The notes under the pieces are model-generated. The model searched no databases. It saw nothing but the letters and a program-made list of their open reading frames with translations, and was not told the origin of the DNA. Source: RAM1 sp050247515 (GTDB taxonomy: Bacteria; Pseudomonadota; Gammaproteobacteria; Burkholderiales; Burkholderiaceae_C). From it: a stretch of DNA of 64,000 bases. The first letter of the stretch is position 1, and each line of letters starts with the position of its first letter. The stretch spans positions 1 through 64,000 of the forward strand of contig JBFWUB010000002.1 of the NCBI GenBank assembly GCA_050247515.1, in the 5' to 3' direction. Below are positions 35,323 through 43,564 of the stretch, piece by piece. The translations under genes and the position numbers were made by a program.

Positions 35323-36879
35323 ATGACAAAACCGACAGCGGGCGACACGCTCCTGCTCTATTCCGAACTCACCCCGGCGCAGGTGCGCACCACCCAGCGC
35401 CGGATCAAGGCCGGATCGCTTCATCGCCTCGCACCTGGCGTCGTGTCGAGCCTGCCTGAACAGGCATGGCCCGCACTGGTGGCGCGCGAGCGCATCCGCA
35501 TCCTGGCTTGCCTGTTTCCCGGCGCGGTGATGGGCTACCGCACAGCGTTCGACGGCGGCATGCCTTCGGCCGAGAGCATCGTCTATCTGAACTACAGCTA
35601 CGACAGGAAGGTGCAGTTGCCGGGGCTGCAGGTGCAGTTGCTGCGAGGCGCGGGCCCCTGCGCGGGCGATGCCCGGATGATGGGGCGCGACCTGTACTTT
35701 CCCTCCACGGCGCGCGTCATGCTGGAGAACCTCACCGTCAGCCGGGGCAAGGTTCACAAGTCGGCCGGTCAGGCGAAAGTCGAGGAGCGCCTCATCAGCG
35801 TGTGCGATGCCCGGGGCGAACAAGCCCTCATCGAGCTGCGGGAGCAGGCGCGCGTGCTGGCGCAGCCTCTGGCGCTGCAGCGCGAGTTCACGGTCCTGGA
35901 CGGCCTGATTGGCGTGGTGCTCGGCACGCGCAAGGTCGCCATGACCAGCGCGGCGGGCAAGGCGCTGGTGGCCAGCACCCCTTACGATGCCGATCGTCTG
36001 GTGCTTTTTGAAAAGCTGGCCGCCGCGCTGCGCTCCACCCCCCTGAAGCAGCCGCCCGGTTTGACGCACACCGACCGTGCCCGCCTGCACTTTGCCTTCC
36101 TGGAGTCGTACTTCAGCAACTTCATCGAAGGCACCGAGTTCGACGTACAGGACGCGAAAGCCTTTGTGCTGGAGGGCAAGCCCATCACCGAACGCCCCAA
36201 GGATTCACACGACATCCTCGGCGTGTTCCGTCAGGCCCTGGACCCGGGCTGGGCGAACCAGACGCTCACACCGGGCGTGGCGGTGCTCCAGCAGCTTCGC
36301 GCACGCCACGCCGACCAGATGAAGGAACGCCCGGAAGTCCACCCCGGAGAGTTCAAGACCCAGCCCAACCGCGCCGGCAACACCGGGTTTGTGGCGCCGC
36401 GCCTGGTCCGCGGCACGCTCGTGGAAGGATCCAGGCTCCTGCCGTCCGTACCCGATGGCACGGCGCGCGCGCTGATGGTCATGTTTCTGGTGTCGGAGGT
36501 ACACCCGTTCGCCGATGGCAACGGCCGGCTCGCACGTCTGGCGATGAACGCCGAGCTTTCGGTCGTCGAAGGCTGCCGCATCATCGTCCCCACGCTGTTT
36601 CGCGAAGAGTATCTGGATTGCCTTCGCGTGCTCACCCGTGAAGGCGACCCCCGGCCCTTCCTGCAGGCCATGCAGCAAATCCACGCCTGGACTGCGGCTT
36701 TCGACTATGAGGACATCGACGCGGTCATTGCGCTGATGCAGCAGTGCCACGCGTTCGAGAAGTCGCGTCTGCAGTACAAGCTGCTGGAGCCGTCGCAGGT
36801 GCCAGGCACGGATGCGCCTACTTCTTCGCAGCAGGCGGCGCTGCCGCAGGCACCACCGCCTGCGCCATCTCGGCCTTGA
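35323..36879 (+). CDS. Fic domain protein with AbiEi-like N-terminal domain
   Basis: 518 residues. Residues about 10-110 resemble an AbiEi antitoxin-type winged helix and following domain (RRIKAGSLHRLAPGVVSSLP; GYRTAFDGG). The C-terminal part is a Fic domain with the catalytic motif HPFADGNGRLAR (about 394-405) and an upstream inhibitory-helix-like SNFIEGTEFD (S-x-x-x-E-G), as in self-inhibited class II Fic enzymes that AMPylate protein targets. The tail is Pro/Ala-rich. The 3' end overlaps the convergent pufC by 62 bp. Its AT-rich upstream region suggests later insertion into the PGC. The Fic call is firm; the AbiEi assignment is tentative. Confidence 0.85.
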   Translation: MTKPTAGDTLLLYSELTPAQVRTTQRRIKAGSLHRLAPGVVSSLPEQAWPALVARERIRILACLFPGAVMGYRTAFDGGMPSAESIVYLNYSYDRKVQLPGLQVQLLRGAGPCAGDARMMGRDLYFPSTARVMLENLTVSRGKVHKSAGQAKVEERLISVCDARGEQALIELREQARVLAQPLALQREFTVLDGLIGVVLGTRKVAMTSAAGKALVASTPYDADRLVLFEKLAAALRSTPLKQPPGLTHTDRARLHFAFLESYFSNFIEGTEFDVQDAKAFVLEGKPITERPKDSHDILGVFRQALDPGWANQTLTPGVAVLQQLRARHADQMKERPEVHPGEFKTQPNRAGNTGFVAPRLVRGTLVEGSRLLPSVPDGTARALMVMFLVSEVHPFADGNGRLARLAMNAELSVVEGCRIIVPTLFREEYLDCLRVLTREGDPRPFLQAMQQIHAWTAAFDYEDIDAVIALMQQCHAFEKSRLQYKLLEPSQVPGTDAPTSSQQAALPQAPPPAPSRP

Positions 36880-37879
36880 CCACGCTGGCCAGCTCCGGGT
36901 GGTCCTTGAGCATGCTGGCGCCGTTCAGGGGCTTGTAGGCGCCCTGGTGGCAGGTGGCGCAATTGACCTTGGCCACGTCACCGCCGGGGCCCAGGCGCTC
37001 CTTGGGGAAGGTGGCGGTCAGCGGCTCCATGTAGGTCAGGTTCAGGTCGCGCGCGAGCTTGATGCCGTGCCAGGCCGTGGTGCGCTGGGGCGGGCTTTCC
37101 TCCCAGGACGAGAACTGGCGGCTGTTGTGGCAGTAGGTGCAGTTCACGCCCAGCGCGGTGGACATGTGGTTCATCAGGCTGTAGGTGAATTCGGTCTGCT
37201 TGATCGAATGCACATTGCCGGTGGGCAGCGCCGTGGTGCCGTTCACGCGGATGTCGGCCGCGCCCTGCAGGTACGGCGAGAACGGGTCGTAGGGCAGCGA
37301 TGCATAGGCGGCGGACGCCGCGGCCTTGTTCTGGCCCGCGTCGTTGCCGGCCAGCAGCCTGGCCTGCTTCGCGTCGGGCGCCTTGAACCAGATGTTCTGC
37401 GGCACCGGGTTGCCGCGGTGGCAGGTGTAGCAGGTCACGCCGGTGCCGGCCACGTGGGTCTTCCAGTCGGCGTTGATGTGCTGCGTCATCTCCAGCATGC
37501 GGCGCGACACCACCTTGGTGTACTTGCTGTCGTCGGCAAAGTTGGCCGGGTTGTGGCAGTAGGTGCAGCCTTCCTTGGGTGACACCCAGTTGGTCATGGC
37601 CGTCATGGTGCGGGCAAATTCACCCACGCTCTGGTTGCCCAGGACCTTGACGTTCTGGTACACCGCGCCGGCCTTGGGGCCTTCGGGCGACGCGGCGTCC
37701 AGCGCCGCCGGCGCCGCATGCACGGCGGCGTTGTCGGCCACGGTGCGCGGGTTGTACACCAGCTCCATGCCGGTGCCGCGGTAGCCGCGCTGCACGGTGT
37801 CCACCGGCGGGCGCTCGCAGCCGGCCAGCAAGGCGGCGCCGGTCACGGCGAGCAACAGGGTTTTGACAAATCGGTTCAT
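36818..37879 (-). CDS. pufC: Reaction-centre tetraheme cytochrome c subunit
   Basis: 353 residues. Lipoprotein signal with lipobox LLAGC (Cys near residue 21), then four c-type heme motifs: CTYCH, CYTCH, CTYCH, CATCH. It re-reduces the special pair, taking electrons from HiPIP or soluble cytochromes. ATGA overlap with the pufM stop. The tail is Ala/Pro-rich and its last 62 bp lie antisense to the Fic gene 3' end. Confidence 0.97.
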   Translation of the reverse strand: MNRFVKTLLLAVTGAALLAGCERPPVDTVQRGYRGTGMELVYNPRTVADNAAVHAAPAALDAASPEGPKAGAVYQNVKVLGNQSVGEFARTMTAMTNWVSPKEGCTYCHNPANFADDSKYTKVVSRRMLEMTQHINADWKTHVAGTGVTCYTCHRGNPVPQNIWFKAPDAKQARLLAGNDAGQNKAAASAAYASLPYDPFSPYLQGAADIRVNGTTALPTGNVHSIKQTEFTYSLMNHMSTALGVNCTYCHNSRQFSSWEESPPQRTTAWHGIKLARDLNLTYMEPLTATFPKERLGPGGDVAKVNCATCHQGAYKPLNGASMLKDHPELASVVKAEMAQAVVPAAAPPAAKK

Positions 37880-38856
37880 GGCTTGACTCCCTGCAGCAGG
37901 GTTGCGGGGTCGGCAAGCGGTGTGAACACTGCCGGGTAAATCGGTGCCACGCCGTGCTTGACGGCCCACAGGTACCAGTTGTCCACCACGGTGCCGGTCA
38001 GCAGGATGCCGATGCCGCCCGTGAGCGGGCACAGCACGGCAAACCACCAGGCCCAGCGGTGAATGGATTCCATCGTGGCGTTCCAGCCCATGGTCCAGCG
38101 CCAGAACAGCGCCGCGCGTTCGCTGGCGGTGCCGCGGTCCACGATCTGCTCGATCTCGCGTTCGCCGCCAAAGCGGCTGACCGCCAGGATGGTGGCGCCG
38201 TGCATGGCAAACAGCAGCGTCGCGCCATACAGGAAAGCGATCGACAGCATGTGGAACGGGTTGTAGAACAGGTTGCCGTAGCGGATGCTGAAGGCCGCCG
38301 TCCAGTCCAGGTGCGGGAATATCCCGAAGGGCACCGCCTCGCCCCAGCTGCCCATCAGCAGCGGGCGGATGAAGCCCAGCACCAGGTACAGCCAGATCGC
38401 CGCGGCAAAGGCCCAGGCCACGTGCGTGCCCATGCCCAGCGCCTTGGCCCGGCGGTACATGCGCACCCACCACAGCAGCAGCGACGCCGTGAGGAAGAAG
38501 CCCGCCATCAGCCACCAGCCGCCTTCATTGAGGCGGGGGATCGCCAGGCCGTTGCCCGGCGGCGGCGGCTCCAGCGCCAGCCAGAACAGCTGCTTGACGA
38601 ACTGGATCGGGTCCCAGTTGACCGAGGCCAGCATGTTCAGGCCGATGATCTCGAAGGCAATGAAGCCGCACAGCAGCGACGCCAGGCCAAACCAGCCCAG
38701 GTAGATCGGACCGACCTGGGCGTCACCGATGCGCCCGAGCAGGTGGATGTGCAGCGGCGGGCCTTCGCGCTCCTTGTGGCCGCGCTCCACCGGCACGCCG
38801 GCAAACGCGGGCGCCGTGGCCTGCACCTGGGTAAATAGGTTCTGGTATTCAGACAT
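37876..38856 (-). CDS. pufM: Reaction centre M subunit
   Basis: 326 residues with five transmembrane helices. Holds pigments and the quinone QA. The conserved segments FGIFPHLDWTAAFSIRYGNLFYNPFHMLSIAFLYGATLLFAMHG and WTMGWNATMESIHRWAWW contain the special-pair and iron-ligand histidines. Preceded by a GAGGAGAACAAC ribosome site; 27 bp after pufL. Confidence 0.98.
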   Translation of the reverse strand: MSEYQNLFTQVQATAPAFAGVPVERGHKEREGPPLHIHLLGRIGDAQVGPIYLGWFGLASLLCGFIAFEIIGLNMLASVNWDPIQFVKQLFWLALEPPPPGNGLAIPRLNEGGWWLMAGFFLTASLLLWWVRMYRRAKALGMGTHVAWAFAAAIWLYLVLGFIRPLLMGSWGEAVPFGIFPHLDWTAAFSIRYGNLFYNPFHMLSIAFLYGATLLFAMHGATILAVSRFGGEREIEQIVDRGTASERAALFWRWTMGWNATMESIHRWAWWFAVLCPLTGGIGILLTGTVVDNWYLWAVKHGVAPIYPAVFTPLADPATLLQGVKP

Positions 38857-38883
38857 GTTGTTCTCCTCGTGGGGCGCGTGCCG

Positions 38884-39708
38884 TTAGCGCCAGACCGGCA
38901 GGTTGAGCCACCAGGTCCACCATTCGGGCCAGCCGCGCGTCCAGAAGGGGCCGCTGATCACGATGCAGATGGCGCTCCAGAAGCCCGCCGACAGCGCCAG
39001 GAACAGGCCCAGGCGGTGCACGCCCAGGGTGCCGATGGAGTAGCCGATGGTGTCGCGAAAGAAGGTGTTTTCGTGGTCGGGCGTCTTCACCGGCTCGCCC
39101 TTGGCGGGGTTGGTGGCCGACAGGATCAGCGCGCCGTGCAGCGACAGCGCAAAGGTCGTGGCAAAGAAGAAACTCACCGCGATCATGTGCGCGGGGTTGT
39201 AGTGAAAGTGCAGGTACTGGTAGCCGGTGTTGGACACCCAGTCCAGGTGGCTGATGATCCCGTAGGGAAAGCCGTGGCCCCAGGCGCCCAGCAGCAGCGG
39301 GCGGAAGATCACCAGCGTCATGTACGCAAAGATCGCAAAGCCGAAGGCCACGGGCACGTGGTAGCCCATGCCCAGCTTGCGGCAGATCTCCACTTCGCGC
39401 AGCGCCCACGAGATGAAGGCCCCGGTCGCGCAGAAGGTGATGATCTGCCACAGCCCGCCTTCTTTCAGCGGTGCCAGGCCGAGGCCGTATTTGAGGTCGG
39501 GCGGCGCGATGTTGATCTGCCAGAGGTTCCACGTGGGCCCCTGCGACGCGCCCCAGACGATAAGCAGCGTGCCGACCACCGCAAAAAACACGGAGGTGAC
39601 GCCAAAAAATCCCACCCAGAACGGCCCCACCCAGAAGTCGAACAGGTCACCGCCGACGAGCGTGCCGCCGCGGACGCGGTATTTCTTTTCAAAACTGAGC
39701 ATGGCCAT
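38884..39708 (-). CDS. pufL: Reaction centre L subunit
   Basis: 274 residues, five transmembrane helices. MAMLSFEKKYRVRGGTLVGGDLFDFWVGPF is the standard L start. The special-pair/QB region reads GYQYLHFHYNPAHMIAVSFFFATTFALSLHGALILS. The start at 39708 is set by CAGGAGACAAAC just upstream; 14 further upstream codons are open but not family-like. Confidence 0.98.
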   Translation of the reverse strand: MAMLSFEKKYRVRGGTLVGGDLFDFWVGPFWVGFFGVTSVFFAVVGTLLIVWGASQGPTWNLWQINIAPPDLKYGLGLAPLKEGGLWQIITFCATGAFISWALREVEICRKLGMGYHVPVAFGFAIFAYMTLVIFRPLLLGAWGHGFPYGIISHLDWVSNTGYQYLHFHYNPAHMIAVSFFFATTFALSLHGALILSATNPAKGEPVKTPDHENTFFRDTIGYSIGTLGVHRLGLFLALSAGFWSAICIVISGPFWTRGWPEWWTWWLNLPVWR

Positions 39709-39764
39709 GTTTGTCTCCTGTCCGGCGCCGCCTTGGCGCACGCCCGACAAATAAGCTCAAAGTC

Positions 39765-39797
39765 GGACGGTGCGCGGCCGAAGGGCCGCGCCCGTCC
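39765..39797 (-). other. Strong intercistronic hairpin between pufA and pufL
   Basis: An almost all-GC stem: GCGCGGCC (39772-39779) pairs with GGCCGCGC (39784-39791) around a 4-nt loop, extended by GGACGG (39765-39770) pairing with CCGTCC (39792-39797) with a single bulged base. Hairpins at this place in Rhodobacter puf mRNA stabilise the LH1 segment and set the LH1:RC ratio; the same role is inferred here. Confidence 0.8.
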
Positions 39798-39811
39798 TGG
39801 TTTGACGAAGC

Positions 39812-39833
39812 GCGTCAATCGTTGGGTTGACGC
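39812..39833 (-). other. Second hairpin just after the pufA stop
   Basis: GCGTCAA (39812-39818) and TTGACGC (39827-39833) form a 7-bp stem with an 8-nt loop immediately downstream of pufA. Together with the larger hairpin it forms a tandem structure between LH1 and RC genes. Confidence 0.6.
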
Positions 39834-40018
39834 TACTTCTGTGCGGGCGCCGGCATCGACGCGTTTTGAGCCGCGGCTGCCTTGCGGGCACCGTCGAGCC
39901 AGTTGAACTTGTCGGTGCTCAGCAGGATGAAATGAATCACCAGCGCCAGCGCAAACAAGAAGGTGAACAAGGCGACCAGCGCACGGCGCGGATCGAAAAG
40001 CAACCAGATTCTCCACAT
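39833..40018 (-). CDS. pufA: LH1 alpha polypeptide
   Basis: 61 residues. MWRIWLLFDPRRALVALFTFLF...IHFILLSTDKFNWLDG is a normal LH1 alpha, with the bacteriochlorophyll-ligating His in ALVIHFILL and the C-terminal W. An Ala/Pro-rich tail of about 18 residues follows. Ribosome site AAAGGAGATAGATC. It lies 12 bp downstream of the PufB-like gene. Confidence 0.97.
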   Translation of the reverse strand: MWRIWLLFDPRRALVALFTFLFALALVIHFILLSTDKFNWLDGARKAAAAQNASMPAPAQK

Positions 40019-40030
40019 GATCTATCTCCT

Positions 40031-40255
40031 TTAAGTCAAATGCGACATGAAGGTGTACACAGCAGCCTTCACCCCGCCAATCATCGATTTCTCACTCTCT
40101 GCCCCGGGTAACCAGGATCGCCAGTGCCCCGTGAACAAGCCGGCCAGCAAGGCGAACGCCAGGAACACCACAAAACTCACGAGGAAGATTCCGTAGAAGC
40201 TTTTCGAGTCGTTGTGCGGGACCAGCGGGACAAAGCCGTTTGATGCACGAGCCAT
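40031..40255 (-). CDS. PufB-like polypeptide lacking the axial histidine, between pufB and pufA
   Basis: 74 residues, one transmembrane segment (about 21-43). It aligns without gaps to the 49-residue PufB encoded just upstream: identities at K18, F20, G22, I23, F24, S27, F28, F31, A33, A35, A38, W45, R46, W48 and L49. The bacteriochlorophyll ligand His39 of PufB is Gly39 here, and His21 is Tyr21. A 25-residue extension follows (PGAESEKSMIGGVKAAV...), with no counterpart in PufB. It has a good ribosome site (AAGGGGAAAACC) and lies in frame with puf spacing, so it is very probably translated. I know no named family. Likely a pigment-free or modified beta-type subunit of the RC-LH1 complex, by inference. 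Confidence 0.85.
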   Translation of the reverse strand: MARASNGFVPLVPHNDSKSFYGIFLVSFVVFLAFALLAGLFTGHWRSWLPGAESEKSMIGGVKAAVYTFMSHLT

Positions 40256-40277
40256 GGTTTTCCCCTTTACCTGGACA

Positions 40278-40427
40278 TCAGAGCCACGGGCGCCATGCCC
40301 AGACCAGGATGTGGGCCACCACGGCGATTGCCGTGAAGCCGATGAAGCTGGTCATGAAGATGCCGTGAAACTCCTTTGCTTCCGAATCGGTCAGGCCGGA
40401 CAGCGAGCCTGTTCTTTCTGCACCCAT
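40278..40427 (-). CDS. pufB: LH1 beta polypeptide
   Basis: 49 residues, too short for most gene callers. MGAERTGSLSGLTDSEAKEF opens a canonical LH1 beta, with the bacteriochlorophyll ligand His39 in AIAVVAHILV, the second conserved His21 (EFHGIF) and the C-terminal AWRPWL. Ribosome site AGAGGAACTTGACT. First puf gene after bchZ, 101 bp away. Confidence 0.97.
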   Translation of the reverse strand: MGAERTGSLSGLTDSEAKEFHGIFMTSFIGFTAIAVVAHILVWAWRPWL

Positions 40428-40528
40428 AGTCAAGTTCCTCTAGAAAGTGGCCTTCCGGCCGTCCACGCGAAGCCCTCGCGGCGGGGAAGTCGCAGCGGCT
40501 GCCGCGGCATGGGTTGTGCGGGAGCCGC

Positions 40529-42007
40529 TCATGCGGGCTCCCCCTGTCGCAAGGCGTCACGCGCGCGCGCCACGCGGGCGGCTGTCACGCGTTCCTCGCC
40601 GGCGCGGCGTGCGTCGCGCTCGGCGCGGTCACGAAGGCGCTTGGCGGCCGATATCTGGACCAGCACCGGCTCGCCCTGCACAAATTCATGCAGCAGCGTC
40701 TGGGCATCGTCGTCCCAGGGGCTGGTCTGCCCGGCCGGGATGCGCGCGGGCGTCGGGTCCACGCGGTCCATGTCACCGGCCAGCGGCAGGATGTGGAACA
40801 GCGCGTCAAACAGCGCGTTGCAGAACTCCTGGATCACATAGGTCGCACCGGCATAGCCCATGAAGGGCGTGCCCGTGTGGCGGCGGATGATGGGCAGCGG
40901 GAACGACGCCGGGATGAAGCCGGGCTTCATGGGCGACGCCGCGCCCGCCTCGGCCAGGTACATGCGTTCGTTGTAGCTGCCGTACAGCACCAGCGGCGGC
41001 TTGTCCTTGACCATTTGCCGCACGGCTTCGTTGTCGGTCTTTTCACCGGGCTTGCGCGCCACGGCAAAGTTGCAGGGCAGGCCCATTTCGTCTTCCAGGA
41101 AGTGGCGCAGGCCGCGGCTATAGGTTTCGCCGGCCACCACCGCAAAGCTCGCGGTGCCGAAAAAGTCCTGCGTGACCGAGCGCCACAGGTCCCACACCGG
41201 CTTGATGGTGGTGTGCTTTTCGCGCTCGATGAAAGGCTCCGGGTCCAGGTGCAGCAGCTCGCCCAGGCTGCGCAGGAATTTGGTCGTGCTGTGCAGGCCG
41301 ATGGGCGCCTGCAGGTAGGGGCGGTCCAGCGCCTCGCACAGCATGCGGCCGAACTCGCGGTACATGCAGATGTTCACGTCGGCCTCCACCAGGCGCGACA
41401 CATCGGCCAGGTGGCTGCCCAAAGGGAACACCATGTTCACCTCGGCGCCGATGCCCTGCACCAGGCGGCGGATCTCGGCCAGGTCGCTGGGCATGTTGAA
41501 GGTGCCGTAGCTCGGGCCAATGATGTTCACGCGCGGCTTCTCGCCCGCGGGGCGCTCGGCAAACGGCTTGCGCGCCGGCACTTTTTTCATGCCGTATTCG
41601 GTCCACAGCCAGAACATCGCGCGGTTGGCGCATTGCCACTGGTCTTCGTCAATCGTGCGCGGCAAAAACCGCATGATGTTGGTGCCCTCGGGCGTCACAC
41701 CGCCGCCGATCATCTCGGCGATCGAGCCCGTGACCACCACCGAGGGCAGGTCCGGGTCGAGCACGGCGTGGGCGCGGCGCATGCTGCCTTCGGTGCCTTC
41801 GCGGCCCAGCTGCTCTTCGGCCAGGCCGGTCACCACAATCGGCAACTCATGCGGGGGCAGTGCGTCGGTGTAATGCAGCACCGACGTGACCGGCAGGTTC
41901 TCGCAGCCCACCGGGCCGTCAATGACAACCTGCAGCCCCTTGATGGCCGTGAACACATACACGGCACCCCAGTAGCCGCCGGCGCGGTCGTGGTCGATGA
42001 CCATCAT
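40529..42007 (-). CDS. bchZ: Chlorophyllide a reductase subunit Z
   Basis: 492 residues. NifK-like subunit of the BchXYZ enzyme that reduces ring B to the bacteriochlorin. Conserved GGYWGAVYVFTAIKGLQVVIDGPVGCENLPVTSVLHYTD at the start with a cluster cysteine, and a basic helical C-terminal tail. Start at 42007 is in ATGA overlap with the bchY stop; an adjacent ATG at 42004 is equally possible. Confidence 0.97.
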   Translation of the reverse strand: MMVIDHDRAGGYWGAVYVFTAIKGLQVVIDGPVGCENLPVTSVLHYTDALPPHELPIVVTGLAEEQLGREGTEGSMRRAHAVLDPDLPSVVVTGSIAEMIGGGVTPEGTNIMRFLPRTIDEDQWQCANRAMFWLWTEYGMKKVPARKPFAERPAGEKPRVNIIGPSYGTFNMPSDLAEIRRLVQGIGAEVNMVFPLGSHLADVSRLVEADVNICMYREFGRMLCEALDRPYLQAPIGLHSTTKFLRSLGELLHLDPEPFIEREKHTTIKPVWDLWRSVTQDFFGTASFAVVAGETYSRGLRHFLEDEMGLPCNFAVARKPGEKTDNEAVRQMVKDKPPLVLYGSYNERMYLAEAGAASPMKPGFIPASFPLPIIRRHTGTPFMGYAGATYVIQEFCNALFDALFHILPLAGDMDRVDPTPARIPAGQTSPWDDDAQTLLHEFVQGEPVLVQISAAKRLRDRAERDARRAGEERVTAARVARARDALRQGEPA

Positions 42008-43539
42008 GTGCCCATCTCCTCGGCCTTGCGCTTTTTCTTCTGCTTTTCCAGCTGGCGGCGCGTCTCGGCGCGGAATTCGGGGCGCTCCTGGGGCGTGCTT
42101 TCCCACACGCCGGAGGCATGGCCTTCGCCGGTGGAGCCAAAGAAATCCTTCATCGCGTCAAACCGGCCCTTGTTGCCAATGGCCGCGTTGATCACCTGCG
42201 CCAGCGAGCCGGCCCCGGCCGGGCCCATCAGCGGGCGCGCGGAAATCAGGTTGGTGAAGTACAGCGCGGGCGTGGACGCCTGCTTGGCCGCCTGCACCAC
42301 GGGCGTGGTGCCAATGGCCAGGTCGGGCTTGAATTCATGCAGGGCCGCCAGGTCCTGCTCGAGCGAGGCACGGTGCTGCACATGCACGCCGCGGGACTCA
42401 AGCCAGTCGCGGTCGGCGTCGCTCCAGGCGGTGCGCCCGCAGGCCGTGCCCACGTAGCGCAGGTCGGCGCCGCTTTCCACCAGCAGGCGGCCCACCAGCA
42501 GCTCGGAACCTTCGTAGCCGCTCAGGGTGATGCGGCCCTTGATCGGGGTCCTGGCCAGCACGGCCTTGATGGCGGGCAGGAAGCGGTTCTTGGCCGCGTC
42601 TATCTTGTCCTGCCCCACATTGGCGGCGGTGCCGATGGCCTGCAGCCAGGCTTCGGTGCCGTCATGGCCCACCGGCGCCGAGCCCACCACGGGGCGGCCC
42701 GCCGCTTCAAATTCGCGGATGCTCGCGGTGTAGAACGGGTGGATGGCCGCGGCCACGGTGCAGTCCAGCGCGGCATACAGCTCGCGCCATTCGCGCGTGG
42801 GCACCACCGGGCCGGCGGCCAGGCCCAGGGGCTCCAGCATCGCGCCGATCACCATCGGGTCGGCCGGGAACATTTCACCCAGCAGGGCAATGGTGGGTTG
42901 GGTGGCGCGGCCTGCACGGGGCGCCTGCACCGGGCCGGCTTCAGCCTCGGTACGCGCATAGCGCAGCATGGCACCGGCCAGCACGTCCTTGGCCTCGGCA
43001 TGGGTGGGCACGCCAAAGCCGGGTACGTCAATGCCGATGATGCGCACGCCGTTGATTTCCTTCGGCAGGATCTGCAGCGGCACGCCGCTGGCCGTGGGCA
43101 CGCACAGGTTGATGATGACCACGGCGTCGTACAGCGCAGGGTCGGCCTGCTTGTAAACGGCTTCGCGGATGTCTTCAAACAGCTTGCCGGTCACCAGGCT
43201 TTCGCTGTTGAATGGCACATAGCCCACGCTGCGGCGCGCGCCATAGAAATGCGAGGTGAAGGTGAGGCCGTACACACAGCAGGCCGAGCCCGACAGGATG
43301 GTCGCGGTGCGGCGCATGCGCAGGCCCACGCGCAGCGAGCCAAACGCGGGGCACATGCTTTGCGGCTGGTCGTGCGGGCCCTTGGGATAGTCCTGCGCGT
43401 ATTGCGCGAGCGTTTCGCTCTTGCCGGCCGAGCGGGCGGCGTCCAGCAGCGCGTCCTTGCCGGAATGGCAGCCCGCGCCGTCGCCTTGCACGGCGGCGGG
43501 CACCTTGAGCGGGACGATGGGGATGACGGGCGAGTTCAT
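42004..43539 (-). CDS. bchY: Chlorophyllide a reductase subunit Y
   Basis: 511 residues, NifD-like. GDGAGCHSGKDALLDAARSAGKSE, QSMCPAFGSLRVGLRMRRTATILSGSACCVYGL supply cluster cysteines. The start at 43539 (MNSPVIPIVPLK) lies 25 bp after bchX; the upstream open frame runs into bchX. The C terminus is Lys/Glu-rich (RRQLEKQKKKRKAEE). Confidence 0.97.
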   Translation of the reverse strand: MNSPVIPIVPLKVPAAVQGDGAGCHSGKDALLDAARSAGKSETLAQYAQDYPKGPHDQPQSMCPAFGSLRVGLRMRRTATILSGSACCVYGLTFTSHFYGARRSVGYVPFNSESLVTGKLFEDIREAVYKQADPALYDAVVIINLCVPTASGVPLQILPKEINGVRIIGIDVPGFGVPTHAEAKDVLAGAMLRYARTEAEAGPVQAPRAGRATQPTIALLGEMFPADPMVIGAMLEPLGLAAGPVVPTREWRELYAALDCTVAAAIHPFYTASIREFEAAGRPVVGSAPVGHDGTEAWLQAIGTAANVGQDKIDAAKNRFLPAIKAVLARTPIKGRITLSGYEGSELLVGRLLVESGADLRYVGTACGRTAWSDADRDWLESRGVHVQHRASLEQDLAALHEFKPDLAIGTTPVVQAAKQASTPALYFTNLISARPLMGPAGAGSLAQVINAAIGNKGRFDAMKDFFGSTGEGHASGVWESTPQERPEFRAETRRQLEKQKKKRKAEEMGT

Positions 43540-43564
43540 GGGGCTGTTCTTGAAGGGTGGGCGC

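Noticed and set aside
40267..40560. 97-codon minus-strand frame covering pufB
   Set aside because: Wrong frame; the correct frame encodes the 49-residue LH1 beta.
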